Source: Halostagnicola sp. A56 (GTDB taxonomy: Archaea; Halobacteriota; Halobacteria; Halobacteriales; Natrialbaceae). Taken from it: DNA of 64,000 bases. The stretch lies in assembly GCF_000691505.1 (NCBI RefSeq), contig NZ_JMIP02000020.1, positions 124,001-188,000 of the forward strand, written 5' to 3'. A program made the translations under genes and the position numbers. Below are positions 33,797-42,304 of this stretch, in pieces (positions within the stretch are counted from its first letter, which is position 1; each line of letters begins with the position of its first letter). The notes beneath the pieces were generated by a model. That model did no database searches. It was given only the letters and a program-made list of their open reading frames with translations, and was not told the origin of the DNA.

Positions 33797-34888
33797 ATGT
33801 ACCGCGAAGCCACCGTCGGCGTTGTCCTCCCCGCGTACAACGAGGAGGGGTTCGTCGGCGACGTCATCCGGGAGATCCCCGAGTACGTCGATCGGATCTA
33901 CGCGATCGACGACCAGTCGACCGACGGGACGTGGGAGGAGATTCTCGCGGCCGCTCGAGCGGGGTCCGGGGCCCAGACCGGAACGATCTCATCGGCAGTC
34001 GTCGACGGCGATCACTCCAGCGCCGCGGACGATCAGCCCCGAACTGACGGCGGGCCGGAACCGCTCACCACCCGGGCGACCCTCCACGACTCGATCGGGC
34101 GGGTCCTCCCGATTCAGCACCGAGAGAACATGGGGGCCGGCGGCGCGATCAAAACCGGCTACCTCGCCGCGCTCGAGGAGGGCGTGACCGTGACGGCGAC
34201 GATCGACGCCGACGGGCAGATGGACCTCTCACAGCTCCCGCGGTTGCTCGATCCGATCGTCGAGGGACGCGCCGATTACGCGAAGGGAAATCGGTTGCTC
34301 GATCGCGAGTATCGCGCGGCGATGCCGCGGTTCCGGTTCGTCGGGAACTCGATGTTGACGTTCCTGACGAAGATCGCCTCGGGGTACTGGAAGACGATGG
34401 ACCCGCAGAACGGCTACACCGCGATCTCTCACGAGGCGCTCGAGGCCGTCGACGTTCCCTCGCTCTACGAGTACTACGGCTACTGTAACGACCTGCTGGT
34501 CAAACTCAACGTCAACGAGATGCGGGTCGCGGACGTCGGAATGCCGGCGGTCTACGGCGACGAAGAGTCGAGCATCGAGTACTCGACGTACATTCCGAAC
34601 GTGTCGTTCATGTTGCTTCGTGACTTCCTCTGGCGATTGAAGACGAAACACCTCGTGACGGATTTCCACCCGCTGGCGCTGTTTTACCTCGTCGGTGCGG
34701 GGACGACCGCACTCGGCATCGTCGCCGCGTGCCTGACGCTCGTCGATGCCGTCGGGCAGAACGGCCCGGTGCTCACGAGCGGTATCGCGAGCGCGATCGT
34801 CTGCTGTCTCGGCGTTTTGTTGTTGCTGTTCGCGATGGTGTTCGACATGGCAGAGAGCGAGCAGTTAGAACAACAGTATCCACAGTGA
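33797..34888 (+). CDS. Family 2 glycosyltransferase with C-terminal membrane helices
   Basis: 363 residues, similar to dolichol-phosphate mannosyltransferase-like enzymes. GVVLPAYNEEGFVGDVIREI, IYAIDDQSTDGT, HRENMGAGGAIKTGYLAAL and the metal motif TIDADGQMD are present, with MDPQNGYTAISHEAL further on. An unusual low-complexity insert (residues about 50-90, GSGAQTG...DDQPRTDGG) interrupts the domain after the second motif. Two membrane helices end the protein (FYLVGAGTTALGIVAACLTL and IASAIVCCLGVLLLLFAMVF). Co-transcribed with the deacetylase-like gene. It probably charges a lipid carrier or adds a sugar at the membrane. Confidence 0.92.
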   Translation: MYREATVGVVLPAYNEEGFVGDVIREIPEYVDRIYAIDDQSTDGTWEEILAAARAGSGAQTGTISSAVVDGDHSSAADDQPRTDGGPEPLTTRATLHDSIGRVLPIQHRENMGAGGAIKTGYLAALEEGVTVTATIDADGQMDLSQLPRLLDPIVEGRADYAKGNRLLDREYRAAMPRFRFVGNSMLTFLTKIASGYWKTMDPQNGYTAISHEALEAVDVPSLYEYYGYCNDLLVKLNVNEMRVADVGMPAVYGDEESSIEYSTYIPNVSFMLLRDFLWRLKTKHLVTDFHPLALFYLVGAGTTALGIVAACLTLVDAVGQNGPVLTSGIASAIVCCLGVLLLLFAMVFDMAESEQLEQQYPQ

Positions 34889-35054
34889 GGGCTGCCGTCG
34901 CGTCGAGCCCCGGGGCATTCTCCGAGCCCGCTTGTAAACGAGCACGCGATGGCTTCGACGGACGGCCGCTTGCCGCACGATCCCTTCCTTCTCTTTTCTC
35001 ACGCTCGTCTCGAACTCTCCGTTGATTGCCCGGCGAACGCCGGGGAGATTCGAA

Positions 35055-36683
35055 TCAGAATCGCAGACTTTCGATCCCGGATCCGAGCAGGCCGACGAAG
35101 AGGCCGGTCACGAGCAGGGAGATCCCGACCAAGATGAGCAGACGCTGAACCCAGTTTATCGGCACCGAATCGGCATCGAACCCGTCGAAGCGCCGATACG
35201 CCGCGTCGGCCCAGCCGCCGACGGGGTCGGGTGCCGCCGCGAGCGCTTCGAAGGGCACCTCGAGGTCGACGGCCCCGACGAGAACGCCGAAGCCGAACAC
35301 CAACACGAGCGCGACCGGGGGAACGATCGCGACCGCGAGCCACCCGGTCGTGATCGCCGCCGAGAAGCCGACGATCGGAACCGCCGCGAGCGCACTCCCC
35401 AGGGCGGTCCGCCCGAGTCGAGCGCCGGCGAGCGGCTCGAGATCGAGCGCTCGAGCGCTCGCGAGGTGAAACGCGAACAGCGATCCGTATCCGATACTGG
35501 TCGCAGCGGCCGCACCCCGAACACCGAAGTTCGGGATCAGTACGAGACTCGCCGCGACGAAGAGCCCCGCTGCGCCCGCTGTCGCAGCGACCGAATACCG
35601 GCGGCCGTCGTCGGTCCTCGAAGCCGTCTGCACGGGGCCGGCGAGCGCCGCCCCGAACGCGCCGGGCAGCATCACCACGAGTGGCCCGACGGCGCTCGTC
35701 GCTGCGGGGCCGAACAGAGCGGGGACCACGACGTCCGCGAGCGACGCGAGGACGACCGCGCTCCAGGCGGTCAGGACGAACGTGTATCGGATCGTCACGC
35801 CGACCGGATTCGACCGGGCCCCCACTCCGTTCCGGGACCACGACTCGGCGCGAGAATCGGCAGACAGCGGTCGGAGCACGAGCGGAACGACGAAGAGAAC
35901 CGACGCGAGCGTGAGCGCGATGCGGTACGTGCCGACCGCGGCGGCGTCGACGAATCGATACAGGAAGACGACGCCGACGTGAGCAAGTGCCACCAATAAA
36001 ACGGTGCGGACGGCCGTCAGCGGATCGAGCCGAATCTGCTCGAGCCAGGATCCGGATCTGGATCGAGCGCCCAGTTCCGAAAGCGACACGCGTCGGACGA
36101 TGAGGCGGACTCCCGCGATGGAGACGAAGACGCTCGCCACCAGATGCGCTGTGAGCGCGCCGAAGACGTCGAAGCCGACGGCGACGAACGGGAGGACGAC
36201 CACGGCGACGGCGACCGATTCGAGTATCGGGAGCCGTTCGGCCTGGGCCTCGAGACCGAGTCCGGCCAGCGTCTGTCTGGTGAACTCCCGAATCTGGGTC
36301 GTGATCACGAGCGCGCTGAACACGAAGAAATACGGCCTCGCACCGGCACCGAAAATCGTATCGAAGACGCGGGTTCGAGTGGCGAGCGCGAGCGCGACTG
36401 CGCCGAGCACTGCCAGCCCGATCGCGGCGAGTGCGTGTGCGACGACGAGCCGACCGCTCGAGTTCGTTCGCCGATTCGCGGACAGGGTTGTTCGGACGCC
36501 GTCGGGAACGCCGACGCTCACCACGGCAGTATAGATCACGAACACTGCGAGCAGAAACGAGTACTCGCCGAACGCGGCGGGACCTAACAGCCTGTACAGA
36601 ATCGGTGACAAAGCGACGGTACTCAGGAGAGCGCCGACGCTCGAGCGGCCGACTGGGATAACGTTTGTCACGAACTCATCCAC
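35055..36683 (-). CDS. Polysaccharide flippase (Wzx/MATE-type)
   Basis: About 542 residues from a GTG at 36683 (VDEFVTNVIPVGRSSVGALL). 12 to 14 hydrophobic helices. The N-terminal signature TVALSPILYRLLGPAAFGEYSFLLA, split over the first two helices, is that of the polysaccharide transport family; charged loops such as RRTNSSGRL lie between helices. It moves lipid-linked glycan units across the membrane. The frame extends 28 codons upstream of the GTG, but that part is cysteine- and arginine-rich and non-membrane, so it is left out. The C-terminal 40 residues are one more helix pair. Confidence 0.87.
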   Translation of the reverse strand: MDEFVTNVIPVGRSSVGALLSTVALSPILYRLLGPAAFGEYSFLLAVFVIYTAVVSVGVPDGVRTTLSANRRTNSSGRLVVAHALAAIGLAVLGAVALALATRTRVFDTIFGAGARPYFFVFSALVITTQIREFTRQTLAGLGLEAQAERLPILESVAVAVVVLPFVAVGFDVFGALTAHLVASVFVSIAGVRLIVRRVSLSELGARSRSGSWLEQIRLDPLTAVRTVLLVALAHVGVVFLYRFVDAAAVGTYRIALTLASVLFVVPLVLRPLSADSRAESWSRNGVGARSNPVGVTIRYTFVLTAWSAVVLASLADVVVPALFGPAATSAVGPLVVMLPGAFGAALAGPVQTASRTDDGRRYSVAATAGAAGLFVAASLVLIPNFGVRGAAAATSIGYGSLFAFHLASARALDLEPLAGARLGRTALGSALAAVPIVGFSAAITTGWLAVAIVPPVALVLVFGFGVLVGAVDLEVPFEALAAAPDPVGGWADAAYRRFDGFDADSVPINWVQRLLILVGISLLVTGLFVGLLGSGIESLRF

Positions 36684-36777
36684 CGGAAGTCGATCCGATC
36701 GATCGCCCCCACCGTCGACGTTCGGTCGCGTTCCGGAACAGACACGGTATCGGCTGGAGCTACACATGACCCGGTCC

Positions 36778-36797
36778 TTATTATGTCCGGGTTAAAC
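36778..36797 (-). promoter_or_regulatory. Polysaccharide-locus promoter signature, copy 4
   Basis: On the minus strand: GTTTAAC, CCGGAC, ATAATAA. One base differs from GCTTAAC. It drives the flippase gene with a leader of about 70 bases if the GTG start is right. It lies in the 368-base divergent gap (36684-37051), which otherwise holds only the next signature copy. Confidence 0.55.
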
Positions 36798-37000
36798 GCA
36801 AGACTCGTGGCGCGCGCTCGATTGCGACTGGGGGTGAAACGCGACGGACGATCACGCTCGGGCGACCTCGAACCGTCGTGTCTCGATCGGTACCCGCCGA
36901 ACGGTGACGACGCTCGATCGACCGACGACGGACGAGCGTGGTTCGTCTGTGCTCGTCGGGTCCGGGCAGGCGGACCGATCGGCTCGCGCACCGACTCGAC

Positions 37001-37020
37001 GCTTAACCGACATATAAGTA
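37001..37020 (+). promoter_or_regulatory. Polysaccharide-locus promoter signature, copy 5
   Basis: GCTTAAC, CGACAT, ATAAGTA, with the TATA part 38 bases before ATG 37052. Same spacing as copy 3 upstream of the paralogous deacetylase-like gene. Confidence 0.6.
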
Positions 37021-37051
37021 GATAGGGTGGGCCCGACGGGAAGAACAGTAC

Positions 37052-38104
37052 ATGGATTCCGAATCGAAACGTCGCCAGTTTCTCGGCGCACTCGCGGCCG
37101 GCACCGTCTCGCTGACGGCCGGCTGTACCGACGCGTTGAACGAAATCCGGTCGGCCGAAACCGAAAGCGACGATGGCTCGCCGGGCGACGGCTCGAGTGA
37201 CAGTGACCGGGACGTCCCGAACATCGACGGCGGCGCGGTCGTCTTCGTCTACGACGACGGGCCCATGTCCGACTACGAACTGGCGTTTCCGGTCCATCAG
37301 GAGTTCGACATCCCCGCCAGCACCGGTATCGTCACGGAGTGGATGGACCGCGAGGACTTCAACGGCGGTGACTGGATGGGTGAATCCGAACTCACCGAAC
37401 TCGCCGACGCGGGATGGGAGATCATGGCCCACACGACCGGACACAACGCCCTCGGCGAGTTCGAACTCGTCGAAGACGTTGACCCCGGCGACACGCGTAT
37501 TTACCCCGAAGAGCGAAACCACGGTTTTCACCAGATCTACGACCTCGAGATCACCGACGGGAAAAACAGCGTTCGCCGGGCCATCACCGCCTCGTCGACG
37601 GACGAGACGGGACCGTACATCGAGTTCGAGGAGGCGATCGGCGAGTCGTTCGCGGCCGGCGAAACCGTCGAACGCTACCCCGAGGACCTGATGAACCAGT
37701 TCCTCGGCGACTGCAAGGAGCAACTCGAGGCGATGGACTTCGTGGTCGATACGCTCCTCGCTCCGTACGACATCGTCGACGAGTGGGCCCTCGAGTTCGC
37801 GACCGACCACTACGACGGCATCGCGAACGTGAATCCGGGCTCGATGCTCAACCCAAAGGACGAGTTCGACCCGTTCGACACCAATCGGAACTACTTCATC
37901 GAGTACACCAGCACCGAAAACACCAAAGCACAGCTCGCGAACGTCGAACAGCAGGAAGCGATCGCCATCATCGGCGCGCACACGTTCAAAGAGGACGTGA
38001 CCGAATCGAAACTTCGAGACGTTCTCGAGTGGGTCGACGAAAGCGACCTCGAACCGGTCACCTTCCGGGACGCGATCAGAGCGACCGCAGACGGCTCCAA
38101 GTAG
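37052..38104 (+). CDS. Exported polysaccharide deacetylase (NodB-like)
   Basis: 350 residues. TAT lipoprotein signal: KRRQFLGALAAGTVSLTAGC, Cys near residue 25. Acidic linker to about residue 55, then the NodB domain: VVFVYDDGPMSDYE (motif 1, catalytic and metal Asp) and IMAHTTGHNALG (motif 2, His-x-x-x-His metal ligands). These are the residues missing from the paralog at 32470. It removes N- or O-acetyl groups from an extracellular glycan at the outer face of the membrane. An insert between the two halves (IYPEERNHGFHQIYD onwards) is unusual. Convergent with the broken beta-helix gene. Confidence 0.85.
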   Translation: MDSESKRRQFLGALAAGTVSLTAGCTDALNEIRSAETESDDGSPGDGSSDSDRDVPNIDGGAVVFVYDDGPMSDYELAFPVHQEFDIPASTGIVTEWMDREDFNGGDWMGESELTELADAGWEIMAHTTGHNALGEFELVEDVDPGDTRIYPEERNHGFHQIYDLEITDGKNSVRRAITASSTDETGPYIEFEEAIGESFAAGETVERYPEDLMNQFLGDCKEQLEAMDFVVDTLLAPYDIVDEWALEFATDHYDGIANVNPGSMLNPKDEFDPFDTNRNYFIEYTSTENTKAQLANVEQQEAIAIIGAHTFKEDVTESKLRDVLEWVDESDLEPVTFRDAIRATADGSK

Positions 38105-38163
38105 CCGCTCCGGTCGACTCCGTCCGAATCGATGGCCGTTCCCGACGACGAGGGCGCGAGTGA

Positions 38164-39444
38164 CTACGGCTCGTTGTGCCAGCTGCTGACCGACGAGGCG
38201 CCGAGGTCGTCGATGCCGTTGACGATCTGGTTGTACTGGAGCGTCGGCTCCGTGGCGGTCGAGTACAGGCGCGCCCCCTCGAGGTCGTCGTCGTCGGAGA
38301 CCATGACCGAGTTGCGAATGTGGTTGTTGTGGCCCTGATCGATGTAGGGATACTGACTCGCGTAGAACTCGCCGCGATAAATTTCCGTATCCTCGCCCGT
38401 GATCATGATCCCGTTCCGGTTGACGTCGCCTCGACCGGGCTGATCGACGACGAACGTACTGAACCGACAGTTGTTTCTGCCACACCAGATGCCGTCGCGG
38501 AAGCCACCTTCGACGCCGGCCTCTCCCGAGATGTCGACCCGTTCGACGAGAATACGGTCGTCGTTGTCGGAGTTGCGGATCCAGATCGGGTAGCCGCCAG
38601 ATGTCTCGTGGACGATATCGACCTTGTTGATCCACGCTTCGCCTGCCTGTGGGGAGACAACGATGCCGTGATTCACCCGATCGCCTCTCATTTCGATCGA
38701 GCAGTTCTCGAGCTGTAAGCCGTTGCACGTGTTCATCACCGAGACGGCGTGATTGTTCGGCTGCGGGGCCGTGATCGAGATGTCGACGTTGTCGACGTAG
38801 ACGCCGTCGCTGTTTTCGATACGGAGTCCGCGCTGGCCGAGCCCGTACGATGGCTCCTCGTCGACTTCGATCGTCACGTCCCTAATTTCACTGTCTCTGC
38901 CGCCGATACGGAGGCTCGCGGTACCGTTGTTTCGGTACGTTCCACCCTCGACGACAATTTTCCCGTCACCGCCTGATGCGTACAGCCCGGTACTCGGAAA
39001 GCCGTCGAGCTCGCAGTCGATGAACTCGAGGGTTCCCTGGTTCATGTTCGCCTCGATCCCGATCGGTCCCTTCCAGGTGTTTTCCGCGTTCGGCGTGTAG
39101 TCGCCGAAGAGACCACCGTCGGGCGCGCGGAACCGCTCGACGACACCCTTGCCGTTCGGGTCGGAAATCCCGAACAGGGCCGGTCCCCAGGTCCCACTGT
39201 CGTGTTGGCCGTGGATCGTAATATCGCGTACTTCGAATCGATCGGTGACGTTCGTCCCGATCACTCGAATACCGGTTTCGTCCGCGGTCTGGTCGATATC
39301 GAATCCCTCGAACCGGAGCCGTTTCCCCGGGTTGAGATACGTCCCGAGCCGAAACAGTCGGAACTGCGGCCCGTGGAAGTCGTAGAAGTTTGCCGGAATA
39401 ATCGTCGCGTCGTGGCCGAAAAATCCGATATTTTCGTAGTTCAT
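38164..39444 (-). pseudogene. Beta-helix protein gene truncated at its N-terminus
   Basis: 426 codons from ATG 39444, a paralog of 30716-32209 (both have PANFYDFHGPQFRLFRLGT-like and DIDQTADETGIRVI-like segments). In the intact paralog about 90 residues precede the equivalent point: a TAT signal and the conserved start of the fold. Here the similarity begins at NYENIGFFG, right at the edge of the low-GC insert. Without a signal the product could not be exported. The remaining frame is undamaged, so the break is recent, or the protein is still used inside the cell. Confidence 0.75.
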
Positions 39445-39463
39445 TGGAAATGATCTCGACCAG

Positions 39464-40045
39464 ATGGACCCCGTAAAACGAGACATTATGGAAGCAACAT
39501 ATAAAGCCGTAAGTGAACACGGATACGGCGATCTGACAATCCAACACATCGCCGACGAGTTCGAAAACAGCAAGACACTGATCTATTATCACTATGACGG
39601 CAGAGATGAACTCCTCGTCGACTTCCTTGATTACGTGCTCCAGCAATTCCTTGCCAATCTTCCAGATAGCACACAGTCACCACGGCGAGAACTCGAAACG
39701 CTCGTTGATACGCTTCTTCCACCCACCGTCGAGGAAGAGACGTATCATATCATGCTAGCGATGTTCGAGCTTCGAGTTAATGCGCCACACGACGAAGACT
39801 GTCGGGAACAGTACCTTGTCGTGGATAACGAACTCAAGAGCCTTCTTCAAGACATTCTTTCTCGAGGCGTCAAAGCTGGTGTGTTCGAAGACATCACTCC
39901 AGCAGTAGAAGCTGAGTTGTTCCTTTCTCTGTTGATTGGGACCCGTGCACGCCGGCTTACGGTCTACCACCCGGACGAGTCAATTGAGTTGCTAAAAGAA
40001 GCAATTCAAACTCATATCGACCGTATCACCGCTTCTTCTGAGTAG
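39464..40045 (+). CDS. TetR/AcrR-family regulator
   Basis: 193 residues. The N-terminal HTH (IMEATYKAVSEHGYGDL, IQHIADEFENSKTLIYYHY; residues about 8-48) is typical of TetR, then a helical ligand-binding domain. Base composition is clearly lower in GC than the flanking polysaccharide genes. Only 19 bases separate its ATG from the broken beta-helix start on the other strand, too few for its own promoter, so its upstream region, and perhaps its first codons, were lost at the junction. It probably controls the two SDR genes. Confidence 0.88.
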   Translation: MDPVKRDIMEATYKAVSEHGYGDLTIQHIADEFENSKTLIYYHYDGRDELLVDFLDYVLQQFLANLPDSTQSPRRELETLVDTLLPPTVEEETYHIMLAMFELRVNAPHDEDCREQYLVVDNELKSLLQDILSRGVKAGVFEDITPAVEAELFLSLLIGTRARRLTVYHPDESIELLKEAIQTHIDRITASSE

Positions 40046-40355
40046 CTCGTATTCGTTACTTGTTTCGAGCCTGTATTTTAACAGGAGATAGGTAGTGACT
40101 CAGGGTCTGTAGCATTAGGTGTCAGCTCCCCTTCTGTTACAGTGATCTGGGCACTCCGCTTATGATCCAACTTGAAAGCATACTTACCTCAAAGCGTCAC
40201 CGAAAGTCGGGCTCACTGTCAGAGTGATGAACGAGCAACCACTATTCGATCGCCACAGGTGGGTTTGCTCGTCGGGAATGGGTTTTGCTCGGTCAAAATA
40301 TGGAAGCAACTGCGTACCAGAAGGCCCTTTACAAAAGATTCAATATATAAAAGAG
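40046..40355. other. Gene-free region before first SDR gene
   Basis: 310 AT-richer bases. A frame open from 40224 runs into the SDR gene but does not look coding until 40356. Promoter-like sequence lies just before the gene (CTTTACAAAAG near 40330 and CAATATATAA near 40342). Confidence 0.45.
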
Positions 40356-41105
40356 ATGTTCGACTATACAGATTCCGTCGTTCTCATCACCGGAGCCGGC
40401 TCCGGCATCGGACATGCCACTGCTCAACGATTCGCGAATGAAGGTGCACATGTCATTGTGGCAGATATCGACACCGAAGCCGGTCAAGAAACTGCTGAAC
40501 AGATCAACACCAATCATGGATCCGCGACCTTTGTCGAGGTTGACACCAGCCGTCCGCCTTCGATAGCCGCACTCATAGACGCTACACTCGAAGAACATGG
40601 TCGGCTTGATTGTGCTATCAACAACGCAGCGACCGGCAACCAACCATCACCGATAACAGATATCGACGAAGAAGACTGGAATCAGGTTATTGGTGTCAAT
40701 CAAACAGGTGTGTGGGCCGGCATGAAATACGAACTCCCTGCACTCCTCGAATCAAGTGGTGGCGCTATCGTCAACGTCGCTTCGAAAGCCGGCATTCGAG
40801 GCAGTCCAGGTCGAGCACCCTATGGAGCGAGTAAACATGCGGTGGTCGGGCTTACACGCACAGCAGCTCTCGAGGTTGCTGGAGATGGTGTCCGAGTCAA
40901 CGCTGTTTGTCCAACGATCGTCGATACACCAGCTCTCCGATCGATGTCCGAAGAAGAACGCGAAGCGGTTATCAAGAACGTCCCGATGGAACGTGCCGCG
41001 ACACCTGAAGAAGTAGCAAACGTGATTGTGTGGCTCTGTTCAGAAGAAGCCTCGTTCATCACTGGGCAGGCGATTCCCGTCGACGGTGGGGAAACACAAC
41101 AGTAG
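40356..41105 (+). CDS. SDR-family dehydrogenase
   Basis: 249 residues from ATG 40356 (MFDYTDSVVLITGAGSG). Rossmann motif TGAGSGIGHAT, INNAATG, catalytic Ser in NVASKAG and Tyr-x-x-x-Lys in APYGASKHA near residue 150, then VNAVCPTIVDTPAL, ending in the family-typical FITGQAIPVDGGE. An NAD(P)-dependent alcohol or sugar dehydrogenase. The longer frame from 40224 is rejected because its extra N-terminus has no counterpart in SDRs. Paralog of the next gene. Confidence 0.92.
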   Translation: MFDYTDSVVLITGAGSGIGHATAQRFANEGAHVIVADIDTEAGQETAEQINTNHGSATFVEVDTSRPPSIAALIDATLEEHGRLDCAINNAATGNQPSPITDIDEEDWNQVIGVNQTGVWAGMKYELPALLESSGGAIVNVASKAGIRGSPGRAPYGASKHAVVGLTRTAALEVAGDGVRVNAVCPTIVDTPALRSMSEEEREAVIKNVPMERAATPEEVANVIVWLCSEEASFITGQAIPVDGGETQQ

Positions 41106-41125
41106 TTACAGGACGATCAGTCTTC

Positions 41126-41881
41126 TCAGGCGAGTTTTCCCCCCTCAACCGGGAGCGCATGCCCGTTCACGAACGACGCATCGTCGGACGCCAACCACGC
41201 CACAGTGGAGGCTATTTCCTCCGGCTCTGCCATTCTGCCCAGAGGCTGTTCGCGGGTCATTGCTTCAACTGCCTCCGAGTGTTCCTCGAGTGTTCGTTCG
41301 ACCATGGGTGTCCGAACCACGCCAGGACAGACAGCATTGATACGGACACCTTGCTCGGCATAACGGACAGCGGCAGACTTGGTGAGTCCAACAACCCCGT
41401 GTTTGCTTGCAGTATATGGGGCGCTTCCGTCTGCTGAGAGTCCGGCAATCGAGGACGTGTTTACGATGGCACCGCCATCAGTATCTGTGAGTTTCGGAAG
41501 CTCGTATTTCATCGCTAACCAGACACCAGTCAAATTGATGTCCAGAACACGCTGCCAGTTATCCATACTCTGCTCGGTGAGTGGTGCATTGCCACCTTCG
41601 ATACCCGCGTTGTTGTGTGCGATGTCAAGGCCGCCGTAGGTGTCACAGGCGGTTTCGACCATTGCTTCGACGTCAGATTCATCGGTCACGTCAACTTGGA
41701 CAAAGACTGCTTCCCCGCCAGCAGCTTCGATCTGGTCAACAGTTTCAGTTCCGCCCTCTGTATCGATGTCTGCGACCACGACGTTTGCGCCGTAGTGAGC
41801 GAAATGTTCCGCGGTTGCGCGACCAATTCCTGAGCCTGCACCGGTGACGAGTGCAGTCTTGTCTTCGAATTGCGTATCCAT
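41126..41881 (-). CDS. SDR-family dehydrogenase (glucose 1-dehydrogenase-like)
   Basis: 251 residues. TGAGSGIGRAT, AHNNAGIEG, NTSSIAGLSADGSAPYTASKHG (catalytic Ser, Tyr and Lys), NAVCPGVVRTPMVE and C-terminal FVNGHALPVEGG. Likely NAD(P)-linked oxidation of a sugar or hydroxyacyl compound. Converges with the first SDR gene across 20 bases. A TGAAT-N4-ATTCA repeat lies between its TATA element and its ATG, a likely TetR operator. Confidence 0.92.
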   Translation of the reverse strand: MDTQFEDKTALVTGAGSGIGRATAEHFAHYGANVVVADIDTEGGTETVDQIEAAGGEAVFVQVDVTDESDVEAMVETACDTYGGLDIAHNNAGIEGGNAPLTEQSMDNWQRVLDINLTGVWLAMKYELPKLTDTDGGAIVNTSSIAGLSADGSAPYTASKHGVVGLTKSAAVRYAEQGVRINAVCPGVVRTPMVERTLEEHSEAVEAMTREQPLGRMAEPEEIASTVAWLASDDASFVNGHALPVEGGKLA

Positions 41882-41889
41882 ACAAGTAC

Positions 41890-41903
41890 TGAATACAAAT
41901 TCA
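41890..41903. promoter_or_regulatory. Inverted repeat TGAAT-ACAA-ATTCA at SDR promoter
   Basis: A perfect repeat with five-base arms between the TATA element (near 41905-41912, read on the minus strand as TTTTATAC) and the ATG at 41881. A repressor here would block initiation. The adjacent TetR gene is the obvious candidate. Confidence 0.5.
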
Positions 41904-41968
41904 ATGTATAAAACCCTGGTGCCACCCGCAGAAACCTCGGCTCTTGGGACTGGGCAGTTCCGTCAGAT

Positions 41969-42220
41969 ATGGTAAACCTCGAGCAATCGCTATTCCTGTT
42001 CGGCCATGACATCGAGAATTCTATCACTGGTATCCACGGCGACGAAGGGTATCTCTATAGCGGCGAACTGCTATCGCAAACCCCATCAATGAACCTGCTG
42101 AGTGGACCGTCAAGGCAATCGACCACGCTGGCTTTCTTCGGTGGAACGGGCCGCAGACGACGCGTTCGAGCGAGCAAAGCCAGCACAGTGGCATGAGAAA
42201 CTGGATACACAACTCATTGA
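41969..42220 (+). pseudogene. Frameshifted relic of the 12.3-kb gene family
   Basis: Frame one starts NLEQSLFLFGHDIENSITG, then GIHGDEGYLYSGELL, matching FLLGHGVENPADGIHGDEEYLY of the gene at 12311-12883. The match continues in a second frame from 42103 (WTVKAIDHAGFLRWNGPQ vs WTVKVSGHSAFPRWDGPT) and in a third frame from 42153 (ADDAFERAKPAQWHEKL vs EEAFDRASWQFHGPLEHAL). Two frameshifts and the loss of about 100 N-terminal residues make it non-functional. Codon-level change is large, so this is an old copy of a different lineage, not a recent duplicate. Confidence 0.75.
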
Positions 42221-42304
42221 TCCCAGCATCGCGACTATCAACAATATGAGCAGGCTACGAGCCAGCATAGTCTACGAAAGTCAACATCAGCAACACAACC
42301 CTAT

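Noticed and set aside
36668..38728. 686-codon open frame on the minus strand
   Set aside because: Arg-, Val- and Asp-rich shadow of the deacetylase gene at 37052-38104 in high-GC DNA. No domain, and it overlaps a gene with clear motifs on the other strand.
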